This document shows, piece by piece, positions 1 to 5,173 of a stretch of 5,173 bases of DNA. This stretch comes from Deltaproteobacteria bacterium. Lineage in GTDB: Bacteria; Desulfobacterota; DSM-4660; Desulfatiglandales; HGW-15. Both the position numbers and the translations under genes were made by a program. The stretch spans positions 1-5,173 of the forward strand of contig JAFDIC010000510.1 of NCBI GenBank assembly GCA_019308525.1. Direction: 5' to 3'. The notes below the pieces were generated by a model. That model did not search any database. It was not told where the DNA came from and saw nothing but the letters and a program-made list of their open reading frames with translations. Each line of letters starts with the position of its first letter. Position 1 is the first letter of the stretch.

Positions 1-749
1 TCGGATACAAGAAGGGGGCGTTCACAGGGGCCCTTGCTGACAAGGAAGGGCTCTTCGATGCGGCAGACGGTGGGACGGTCTTCTTTGATGAGATAGGAGA
101 GTTGCCCCCCTCCTTGCAGGTAAAGCTGCTCAGGGTGGTACAGGAAAGGACTTTCACGGCAGTGGGCGGGACTGAAGAGAAGAGAGTGGATGTGCGCTTT
201 ATTTCGGCGACTAACAAGGACCTGGAGGCGGAGGTCATTGACAACAAGTTCAGGGAGGATCTATTCTTCAGGCTCAACGTAATCCAGATCGCCATGCCCC
301 CCCTGCGGGAACGGGACGGTGATCTCCCACTCCTGTCCCAGTACTTTCTAGAAAAATACTCCCGTGAACTGGGAAAGGATGTAAAGAAAATTTCTGCATA
401 TGCAATGGATCTCCTCCAGCAATACACCTTCCCGGGCAATGTCAGGGAACTGGAAAACATAATAGAGAGGAGCATCGCATTGGAGACATCCAGTATAGTA
501 CTGCCTGAGAGCCTAACCCTGTCAAATTTCCAGAGAGACAGGATCAGCAAGAATAGGCGACGGCGTGACCTGACCCACTCCGGGATCAATCTTGACGAGG
601 TAATGGCCGACATTGAAAAGGATTACATTGTAAGGGCCCTCGAAATAGCACACGGGTCGAAACAACGGGCCGCGAACCTCCTGGGAATAAGTATGAGGTC
701 TTTCCGGTACCGTCTCGAGAAGCTGGGGCTCCATGGAAACGGAGAATAG
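1..749 (+). CDS. pilR: PilR-like sigma-54-dependent response regulator, C-terminal part (5' truncated)
   Basis: This is a bacterial enhancer-binding protein that uses ATP hydrolysis to open sigma-54 RNA polymerase promoters. Reading starts inside the gene; the first full codon is at 3, leaving 248 residues. In order: the sigma-54 contact loop GAFTGA (residues 5-10), Walker B GGTVFFDE (23-30), the arginine-finger region [11 protein letters not shown] (83-93), the sensor II motif GNVREL (145-150), a basic linker with RRRR near 185, and a Fis-type helix-turn-helix at about 214-243 ([20 protein letters not shown]). The receiver domain and Walker A must lie upstream of the window. The ending [14 protein letters not shown] closely resembles PilR of the PilS/PilR two-component system, and the next gene is a sigma-54-type pilin, which supports that name over other NtrC relatives. 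No missing key residue is visible. The sigma-54 activator call is near certain; PilR identity rests on the C-terminus and context. Confidence 0.9.
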   Translation, partial: GYKKGAFTGALADKEGLFDAADGGTVFFDEIGELPPSLQVKLLRVVQERTFTAVGGTEEKRVDVRFISATNKDLEAEVIDNKFREDLFFRLNVIQIAMPPLRERDGDLPLLSQYFLEKYSRELGKDVKKISAYAMDLLQQYTFPGNVRELENIIERSIALETSSIVLPESLTLSNFQRDRISKNRRRRDLTHSGINLDEVMADIEKDYIVRALEIAHGSKQRAANLLGISMRSFRYRLEKLGLHGNGE

Positions 750-838
750 TTCGGTTCTCGGCACCCCTCCAAAAGCCTTCCTTTCCTATGAAATCTCAAT
801 AATAACACAATGTTACGGCGCTGAGCCCGCGAATCATT

Positions 839-880
839 ACAAAAAATGTCCCGGAGCAAACAAAAAATGTCCTCCGGAGC
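839..880 (+). repeat. Tandem 21-bp repeat pair with TGTC cores, candidate PilR enhancer sites
   Basis: Two adjacent copies at 839-859 and 860-880 share ACAAAAAATGTCC and then a CGGAGC block offset by two bases. The TGTC cores (847-850 and 868-871) are exactly 21 bp apart, about two helical turns, so both would face the same side of the DNA. As I recall, Pseudomonas aeruginosa PilR binds several sites upstream of pilA with a short A/T-rich spacer followed by a (C/G)TGTC core, which these resemble, although here an A precedes TGTC. The cores lie about 120-144 bp upstream of the -24 element, a usual enhancer distance. CCGGAG at 851-856 and CTCCGG at 872-877 are also an inverted repeat. The repeat is seen directly; its role is inferred. 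Confidence 0.6.
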
Positions 881-989
881 CCCGATTTTGGCCGAAAACT
901 CCCGTCCTAATGCACCGGAATTCTTCCCGGTCTTTCCAGCTCTGGGTAACTCATTGAATAGTCAACATAATTCGATCTGGCAGATTCAA

Positions 990-1005
990 TGGCACGGTAT
1001 TTGTA
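990..1005 (+). promoter_or_regulatory. Sigma-54 (RpoN) -24/-12 promoter for the pilin gene
   Basis: The sequence TGGCACGGTATTTGTA matches the consensus TGGCAC-N5-TTGCA, with all six bases of the -24 element and one change (GC to GT) in the -12 element. The GG (991-992) and GT (1003-1004) are separated by the required 10 bases. Transcription would start near 1016, giving a leader of about 152 nt before the pilin start. A sigma-54 activator gene immediately upstream fits the known PilR-RpoN control of pilA. Confidence 0.85.
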
Positions 1006-1086
1006 TATGACCTTTAGCAGGTTAGACGATCGGGCCTGGCAATTTGTAATAGGAGGCCAAAAAAACAATAGCTAGAATGGCAAAAT

Positions 1087-1099
1087 GAAAGGAGGTGAT
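1087..1099 (+). promoter_or_regulatory. Orphan Shine-Dalgarno / STAB-SD-like element in the pilin leader
   Basis: The 13 bases GAAAGGAGGTGAT include 12 (AAAGGAGGTGAT) that are fully complementary to the usual 3' end of 16S rRNA, yet they lie about 70 nt before the pilin start and have no suitably spaced start codon behind them. The ATG at 1098 is only two bases from GGAGG and would give 8 codons. The first nine bases equal the GAAAGGAGG of the STAB-SD element that, in Bacillus cry3A mRNA, lets a bound 30S subunit protect the transcript from 5' decay. A similar stabilising or standby role here is inference. Confidence 0.4.
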
Positions 1100-1150
1100 G
1101 GAATCAGTCACAGATCAACCTTAAACCGGGATCGTCTTTCAAAGAATAAG

Positions 1151-1156
1151 AGGAGG
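1151..1156 (+). promoter_or_regulatory. Ribosome binding site of the pilin gene
   Basis: AGGAGG lies 11 bases before the ATG at 1168, a slightly long but workable spacing. In-frame ATGs at 1180 and 1192 are 23 or more bases away, so 1168 is the preferred start. An in-frame stop at 1147-1149 excludes any longer form of the protein. Confidence 0.8.
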
Positions 1157-1167
1157 TAAAAGAAAAA

Positions 1168-1551
1168 ATGTTAACAAAAATGAACAAAAAGATGAGTGAA
1201 GAGGGTTTTACCCTGATTGAGTTGATGATCGTTATTGCCATCATCGGTATTCTTGCGGCGATAGCAATTCCCCAGTTCTCAGCTTACAGGAGGAGATCAT
1301 ACAACTCCGCCGCAGTGGCGGACCTGAGGAACGCCGCGACGGCGCAAGAAGCCTACTACGTGGATGAGAAGACCTACACCGGGACTATAACCAATATTAC
1401 CGGTTCTACGTACGGGCTGTATACCACTGACAATGTTACGGTAGGTATTGTAAACGCGGATACTTCCGGGTACACCATGACTTCGATGCACAGCAGTGGT
1501 GATAAGACCTACTCGCTTGTGGGTCCTGGTGGAAGTGTAACCAACACGTAA
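1168..1551 (+). CDS. pilA: Type IVa major pilin (prepilin)
   Basis: This 127-residue prepilin is the likely major subunit of a type IV pilus. It has a short basic leader ending at Gly13, where prepilin peptidase (PilD) would cut before Phe14 and methylate it. The mature N-terminus FTLIELMIVIAIIGILAA carries the conserved Glu5 (residue 18) and the hydrophobic helix that anchors the subunit in the inner membrane and packs the filament core. The mature protein is about 114 residues. It has no cysteine, so it lacks the disulfide D-loop of Pseudomonas or Neisseria pilins. Residues 69-127 are very rich in Ser and Thr (22 of 59) and include NIT (76-78) and NVT (89-91). The first 57 mature residues align without gaps to Geobacter PilA-N. 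An upstream sigma-54 promoter and a downstream terminator make it a one-gene transcript. A minor pilin or GspG-like pseudopilin is less likely, given the regulator next door and the strong expression signals. Confidence 0.93.
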   Translation: MLTKMNKKMSEEGFTLIELMIVIAIIGILAAIAIPQFSAYRRRSYNSAAVADLRNAATAQEAYYVDEKTYTGTITNITGSTYGLYTTDNVTVGIVNADTSGYTMTSMHSSGDKTYSLVGPGGSVTNT

Positions 1552-1576
1552 GCTTCACATGTTGACAGGGAAAAAG

Positions 1577-1608
1577 GTGAACTGGCTTCCTGGCCGGTTC
1601 ACTTTTTT
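1577..1608 (+). terminator. Intrinsic (Rho-independent) terminator after the pilin gene
   Basis: GTGAACTGGC (1577-1586) pairs with GCCGGTTCAC (1593-1602), a 10-bp stem with one G-T wobble and a six-base loop, followed directly by TTTTTT (1603-1608). AAAAA at 1571-1575 could pair with the T run, so it may also act in the other direction. It lies 25 bases after the pilin stop and should separate high-level pilin transcription from the downstream genes. Confidence 0.93.
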
Positions 1609-1710
1609 CTGGTACAAAACATTCTCCTGCTGACCGCACAATGTCATCGGAAGAAAGGAGGCTTGACTTTTCCAAACCCGCACGACGATCCAGATATCTC
1701 TCTTGAGACG

Positions 1711-2760
1711 ATGAACCTCGAAAACAGCGCCCCGAGCCAAAGAAATACCCCCAGTGCACGTCAAAGCATTTTTGCTGCCTGTGCCCTCACCATTGCCCTC
1801 TTCCTGTTCTACAGCAACTCCCTTGATTGTTCCTGGCATCTTGATGACATACCGAATATCACGGACAATCACAGGATCCATCTATCAGGGCTTCGATGGG
1901 AGGGGATCAAGGCAGCCCTGTACTCTGATCAGAGAAACCCGACAATCCTTTACAGGCCCGTAGCGGCCTTGAGCTTTGCCCTCAACTATTACTTCGGCGG
2001 TCTGGACGTTAGAGGATACCACCTGGCGAATATCACGGTCCACGTGGTAGCGTCGGTATTTCTCTTCCTGTTCATGTACAGCGCCATGCATCTTCCTTCT
2101 CTTGAGAAAAGGTACGGCTCCAGGGGTTATTTCATCGCCCTCTTGAGCACGTTTCTCTGGGCCATTCACCCCATCCAGACCCAGGCCGTGACATATATCG
2201 TCCAGCGAATGGCGTCCCTGGCAGGGATGTTCTACATCATGGCAATGTATTTTTATCTCAGGGCCCGCACCGCCCCGGCGAGGAAACAAAGGATTCTCTT
2301 TGGTGTCATGTGTGCCTGTGCTTTCATCCTTGCCCTGGGATCGAAGGAGAACGCCGCACTTCTGCCCATTTCCCTGCTCCTCTTCGAGATCCTCTTTTTT
2401 CAAGGCATAAGAGGCCGAGCCCTGTTTGGAAATCTGAAGACAATCTTCCTCCTTGCGGGGATAACGATAGTGGCCGGAGGCGGCTACTTTTTGTACAGGG
2501 AGGGAAGCCTCCTTTCTTTCCTTTCAGGGTATCAAGATCGCCCCTTTACCCTCTACCAGAGGCTCCTTACTGAGCCGAGGGTTTTGCTTTTCTATGTGAG
2601 CCAGTTGCTCTATCCCTCACCGGAAAGACTCAGCGTGGCACACAGCATCCAGGTCTCAACGTCCCCTTTTCACCCGGTGACCACCCTCCCGGCCATCATC
2701 TTCATCATCGGCTCTACCGCCTTTCTGCTATTCTATTCAGGGCAAAGAGAATTACCTTGA
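1711..2760 (+). CDS. GT-C / TMTC-like polytopic membrane protein, N-terminal part of a frame-split gene
   Basis: From the ATG at 1711 this frame encodes 349 residues. A short polar N-terminus leads to a first membrane helix (about 20-38), then a loop with the acidic pair in WHLDDIPNI (Asp45-Asp46), and about eight more hydrophobic segments (near 106-124, 139-153, 170-183, 195-210, 215-231, 244-262, 288-302, 326-342). The motifs HPIQTQAVTYIVQR (153-166) and GSKENAALLPISLLLFE (210-226) match my memory of bacterial TPR membrane proteins related to eukaryotic TMTC O-mannosyltransferases; an acidic pair in the first outer loop is typical of GT-C enzymes using lipid-linked sugar. Substrate and activity are unknown. 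The frame ends just where the family continues with its last helices and TPR domain, found in the next frame, so the gene appears frameshifted. The start is uncertain: a TTG at 1663 would add 16 residues, but its AAAGGAGG is only one base away, while the ATG at 1711 has no good ribosome site. Confidence 0.75.
   Translation: MNLENSAPSQRNTPSARQSIFAACALTIALFLFYSNSLDCSWHLDDIPNITDNHRIHLSGLRWEGIKAALYSDQRNPTILYRPVAALSFALNYYFGGLDVRGYHLANITVHVVASVFLFLFMYSAMHLPSLEKRYGSRGYFIALLSTFLWAIHPIQTQAVTYIVQRMASLAGMFYIMAMYFYLRARTAPARKQRILFGVMCACAFILALGSKENAALLPISLLLFEILFFQGIRGRALFGNLKTIFLLAGITIVAGGGYFLYREGSLLSFLSGYQDRPFTLYQRLLTEPRVLLFYVSQLLYPSPERLSVAHSIQVSTSPFHPVTTLPAIIFIIGSTAFLLFYSGQRELP
2736..2760 (+). other. 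Frameshift junction or coupled stop/start between the two parts of the TMTC-like gene
   Basis: The first frame ends at TGA 2758-2760; the second can begin at TTG 2757, overlapping by four bases (TTGA). The second frame has no stop for at least 120 bases upstream and reads RAKRITLISFSFLFF across the junction, so joining FLLFYS to it restores a natural membrane-protein sequence. Adding one base near the GGG at 2740-2742 would give FLLFYSGAKRITLISF without a break. I see no classical slippery heptamer in the first frame. A mutation or an assembly error is most likely; translational coupling is possible. Confidence 0.65.
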
Positions 2761-3863
2761 TTTCATTCAGTTTCCTGTTCTTTCTCGCAAACCATGCGGT
2801 GGAATCAACCGTACTACCCCTGGAACTCGTGTTTGAGCACAGGAACTATATTCCTTCTATGATGTTCTTTATCCCCTTTGCAGCGGCCTTTGCCTTGGCC
2901 CTGGACAGGTACGCTGAGAAGAAGGCCATGAAAGGGGTGCTTGTGAGCTTTATGATACTGCTCATCATCGGCCTGGGTAGCGGCACCTACATCAGAAACT
3001 TCGCCTGGAAAGACCCGGGTAGCCTTTGGACTGATGCCTCGTTCAAGGCGCCGGACCACTGGCGAGTTCATCATAACCTGGGCGTCTACTACCAGGAGAA
3101 GGGGAACTTATCAACTGCCAGGGCTGAGTTTGAAAGGGCGTTAAAGAGCCCTGTAGTGCACAAGAGAAACGAAAGGATGTTGACCTTTTACCAGTTGGGG
3201 AAACTGTACGGAGACGTGGGAAATCTTGAGGCCTCGGAATACTACTACAGAAAGGCCCTGGACATGGACCCAGGATTCTATCACGCCTTGAACAGCCTCG
3301 CCGGCCTCTACGAGCTGAGAGGGGAGAGTGAAAAAGCCAAAAAATACTTGATGTCAGCCTACAACACCAACCCGGCCGATCCCTCAGTGAATTTCAATAT
3401 GGGAGTCTACTTCTTGAAAGAAAACAAGCCGGACAGGGCCATTTACCACCTCACCAGGGCCCTGGGAGAAAAAGAGCTTGCGGCCAGAGCACTCCTGTAC
3501 CTGGGAATCGCATACAAGAAAAAGGGCTGGTCCGGGAGGGCGGTCATGGCCTTTAAGAGAGCGCTGGAAGTGAATCCAAGGGACATAACGCCCCGTCTCC
3601 ACCTCATGGAGGTATATTCCGTCAAGGGCCACCAGCAACTCAGCAGGAGAGAAGCGGCACGGGTAGTCAGGCTGTTTCAGGGGGAAAGGCAACTCTTTTC
3701 TCAGGTGATTGGGCTGATCCATGAGGGGACAAGAGGAGATATCCAGCTTTCAGCCCGGATCATCCTGCCCCTTCTTTACCAGGCACTGGAACAGGAGGGG
3801 AAAGAGCTGGAGAGGAATTTGGACATCATTACAAAAAATATTGGAAAAGGAATCGAAAATTAG
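2757..3863 (+). CDS. TMTC-like membrane/TPR protein, C-terminal part of a frame-split gene
   Basis: This 368-residue frame continues the preceding membrane protein. It starts with a hydrophobic segment (about 2-14) and the family motif VFEHRNYIPSM (25-35), then two more membrane helices (about 36-50 and 60-78). The hallmark stretch RNFAWKDPGSLWTDASFKAP (80-99) leads into at least five tetratricopeptide repeats, near 105-133, 143-173, 177-207, 211-241 and 244-274, with a degenerate sixth near 278-306. The last 60 residues are helical and unassigned. TPRs usually bind partner proteins, and in this family they lie on the outer side of the membrane, so they may position the glycosylation target; that is inference. 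The TTG at 2757 is only the first possible start in this frame and begins in the middle of the domain, so a separate protein is doubtful. In an intact relative, both parts would form one protein of about 720-735 residues. Confidence 0.78.
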   Translation: MISFSFLFFLANHAVESTVLPLELVFEHRNYIPSMMFFIPFAAAFALALDRYAEKKAMKGVLVSFMILLIIGLGSGTYIRNFAWKDPGSLWTDASFKAPDHWRVHHNLGVYYQEKGNLSTARAEFERALKSPVVHKRNERMLTFYQLGKLYGDVGNLEASEYYYRKALDMDPGFYHALNSLAGLYELRGESEKAKKYLMSAYNTNPADPSVNFNMGVYFLKENKPDRAIYHLTRALGEKELAARALLYLGIAYKKKGWSGRAVMAFKRALEVNPRDITPRLHLMEVYSVKGHQQLSRREAARVVRLFQGERQLFSQVIGLIHEGTRGDIQLSARIILPLLYQALEQEGKELERNLDIITKNIGKGIEN

Positions 3864-3870
3864 CTAAAAT
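3841..3870 (+). promoter_or_regulatory. Weak candidate sigma-70 promoter upstream of the GT9 gene
   Basis: TTGGAA (3841-3846) and TAAAAT (3865-3870) are separated by 18 bases, matching four and five of six consensus bases. They overlap the end of the TPR gene and enter the AT-rich 50-base gap before the GT9 gene. AT-rich sequence produces such matches easily, and co-transcription with the preceding gene is equally plausible. Confidence 0.2.
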
Positions 3871-3913
3871 ATAAAGATATATCCTTTTTATCTTAAAAGT
3901 GGCTTAAATAGAC

Positions 3914-5173
3914 ATGAATATTGATCTACAGCGCAGAATTGATCGCATTGCAGGATCCCTGCTCTGTGGCCTTTTTTCCCTGGTGCCCGGAACGGGGAGG
4001 CAAGAAAGAAGCGGGGATATTCCTTCCAAGATCCTCGTAATACTCCTCTCGGAAATGGGCAGTCTCCTCTTGGCCACACCGATGTTTGAATATATGCGCC
4101 GGAGATACCCCAAGACGTCCCTGTATGTCCTGCTGTTTGAACGGAACCGGGAATTTCTGGAGATTCTGGATGTCGTTCCAAGGGAGAATATCCTGTCAGT
4201 GGATGGGAATTCCCTGAGCGGACTCCTAAAGAGCAGCTTGAAGGCGATAAAGAGGATGCGCAAAGAGAATATCGATACGGTCCTGGATTGTGAGCTTTTT
4301 GCCAGGGTGAGCAGCATATATTCTTATTTGAGTGGCGCCAAGATTCGAGTTGGGTTTCATCCTTACACCCAGGAAGGGCTTTTCCGTGGAAATTACATTA
4401 ACAGGCCGGTACTCTACAACCCTTATCGTCACATGTCGCTCCAGTTCCTCGCGCTGGCTAAGGCCATGGAATCCAAGGACAAACCCATGGTGAAAGAGTC
4501 CACAGGCGACGGGTGCTGGCGGGGGCCTGTCTTGAATCTAGAACCTGCGGAGATCAGCCGGTTCAGGGAACGCCTTGAACATGATTTTCCCTGCATGAGC
4601 GGGAGAAACCTGGTGCTGGTGTACCCCAGCGGAGGACTGCTTCCCATAAGGGCCTGGCCCCTGGAGAATTTTTGCATCGTGGCCGAAGAGCTAACCAGGA
4701 GGGGGTTTTCTGTCGGAATCATTGGTATGGAAGACGACAGAGATCTTGCCCAGGGAATAGTGGATCGTTGCCGTAGCAAGAATTGTATCAATCTTGCCGG
4801 GTACACCAGGACATTGCGGGAGCTATTGATTCTGTTTCACCTGTCATCTCTCCTGATAACCAATGACGGCGGCCCTGGCCATTTTGCCTCCATGACCCCG
4901 GTCCCCGCCATCATATTGTACGGTCCCGAGACCCCGGTCCTCTACGGTTCACTGGATCCCAAGGCAGTAAACCTTTATGTTCCAACGTCCTGTTCCCCGT
5001 GCTTGACCGCCTATAACCACAGGAATTCTCCCTGCGACGGGAACAACCTCTGCCTGAAATCCATTGACCCAGGAATGGTGCTGGAAAGGGCCTACGAGAT
5101 TCTGAACAGAAGAAGCAAGGAGGATCTCAACAGCCTCGATGCAGGTAGGGCTGGAATCCGGATGCTTGGAGGT
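3914..5173 (+). CDS. Glycosyltransferase family 9 (heptosyltransferase-like), 3' end beyond the window
   Basis: The frame runs open from the ATG at 3914 to the window end, 420 codons with no stop. An in-frame TAA at 3905-3907 makes this the earliest possible start; no good Shine-Dalgarno sequence is visible. GT9 features: an N-terminal GT-B domain opening with ILLSEMGSLLLATP (43-56), and a C-terminal domain with YPSGGLLPIRAWPLENF (237-253), TNDGGPGHFAS (316-326, the donor-binding loop usually TNDSGPMHLA) and LYGPETPVLYGS (335-346). A cysteine group follows (Cys360, Cys363, Cys374, Cys380), as in WaaC/WaaF-type enzymes. These cytoplasmic enzymes move a heptose or related sugar from a nucleotide donor to lipopolysaccharide core or another glycan. 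The Asp of the usual GD(V/L)L motif is replaced by Ser50, with Glu47 nearby, as I recall for a GT9 subfamily with an SEMGS motif. The donor sugar cannot be told from sequence. The gene lies 50 bases after the TMTC-like gene and may share its transcript. Confidence 0.9.
   Translation, partial: MNIDLQRRIDRIAGSLLCGLFSLVPGTGRQERSGDIPSKILVILLSEMGSLLLATPMFEYMRRRYPKTSLYVLLFERNREFLEILDVVPRENILSVDGNSLSGLLKSSLKAIKRMRKENIDTVLDCELFARVSSIYSYLSGAKIRVGFHPYTQEGLFRGNYINRPVLYNPYRHMSLQFLALAKAMESKDKPMVKESTGDGCWRGPVLNLEPAEISRFRERLEHDFPCMSGRNLVLVYPSGGLLPIRAWPLENFCIVAEELTRRGFSVGIIGMEDDRDLAQGIVDRCRSKNCINLAGYTRTLRELLILFHLSSLLITNDGGPGHFASMTPVPAIILYGPETPVLYGSLDPKAVNLYVPTSCSPCLTAYNHRNSPCDGNNLCLKSIDPGMVLERAYEILNRRSKEDLNSLDAGRAGIRMLGG

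Larger units (their letters stand above)
750..1167 (+). other. Intergenic control region and pilin leader
   Basis: This 418-base gap holds no convincing gene. Its first 90 bases show nothing recognisable, and no clear terminator follows the regulator. From 839 to 880 there is a tandem repeat, at 990-1005 a sigma-54 promoter, and from about 1016 a transcribed leader of roughly 152 nt. The leader carries three purine-rich Shine-Dalgarno-like stretches (1051-1056, 1087-1099, 1151-1156); only the last is placed to serve the pilin. A frame starting at 733 and ending at 957 overlaps the regulator's end, lacks a fitting ribosome site and resembles no family I know, so it is not called. Confidence 0.7.

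Noticed and set aside
914..936. ACCGG/CCGGT hairpin as a terminator of the regulator gene
   Set aside because: The stem is only five pairs with an eight-base loop, and no T run follows.
733..957. 74-codon + frame after the regulator
   Set aside because: It begins inside the regulator gene, has no suitable ribosome site, reads as low-information sequence and spans the repeat pair; it is best explained as a chance frame.
1038..1051. Second sigma-54-like TGGCA...TTGTA
   Set aside because: The spacing is wrong: the GG and GT/GC pairs are not separated by 10 bases, unlike the match at 990-1005.
1016..1167. Cyclic-dinucleotide (GEMM) riboswitch in the pilin leader
   Set aside because: Such riboswitches occur in Geobacter relatives, but I see none of the conserved core blocks (GCAAACC-like or CGCAAAG-like) in the leader.
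1562..1567. Perfect TTGACA -35 box after the pilin stop
   Set aside because: No -10 box lies 16-18 bases downstream (the position holds GCTTCC), and the site runs into the terminator stem.
2740..2760. Programmed -1 ribosomal frameshift joining the two TMTC-like frames
   Set aside because: The codons before the stop (GGG CAA AGA GAA TTA CCT) contain no X XXY YYZ slippery heptamer, so a mutation or sequencing error is the simpler reading.
3873..3894. AAGATA/TATCTT hairpin after the TPR gene as a terminator
   Set aside because: The stem is six A/T-rich pairs, its loop holds the T run, and no T tract follows the stem.
3888..4317. Reverse-strand frames over the start of the GT9 gene
   Set aside because: They oppose a gene with clear GT9 motifs, have no recognisable domains, and fit the pattern of shadow frames.

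Overview
The window looks like a piece of chromosome from a Gram-negative, type IV-piliated bacterium, most likely in the Desulfobacterota / former Deltaproteobacteria. This placement is inferred from the gene set (a PilR-type regulator, then a sigma-54-driven pilin, then surface-glycan genes), from the Geobacter-like pilin N-terminus and from the moderate GC content. It is not proven. All supported genes lie on the + strand.

Layout. (1) 1-749: the C-terminal two thirds of a PilR-like sigma-54 activator, cut by the window edge. (2) 750-1167: a 418-base intergenic control region. It holds a pair of 21-bp repeats with TGTC cores (candidate PilR sites), a good -24/-12 sigma-54 promoter at 990-1005, and a leader of about 150 nt with an orphan Shine-Dalgarno-like element. 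(3) 1168-1551: a type IVa major pilin, followed at 1577-1608 by a strong intrinsic terminator. (4) 1711-3863: a polytopic GT-C/TMTC-like membrane protein with a C-terminal TPR domain. It is split into two overlapping reading frames (1711-2760 and 2757-3863) by an apparent one-base frameshift near 2736-2745. (5) 3914 to the window end: a glycosyltransferase family 9 (heptosyltransferase-like) gene, open at its 3' end.

How the genes may work together. The regulator probably switches on the pilin from the sigma-54 promoter, and the terminator lets the pilin be made in large excess over the downstream genes. The membrane GT-C/TPR protein and the GT9 enzyme suggest that sugar is added to a surface molecule. 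The pilin itself, with a Ser/Thr-rich C-terminal domain, is an attractive but unproven acceptor.

Most interesting points: a pilin whose first 57 mature residues keep the aromatic positions of the Geobacter PilA-N 'e-pilin' but are fused to a Ser/Thr-rich C-terminal domain; the tandem TGTC repeats upstream of the promoter; the GAAAGGAGG orphan element in the pilin leader, repeated before the next gene; and the split TMTC-like gene. No clearly new multi-gene system is visible.
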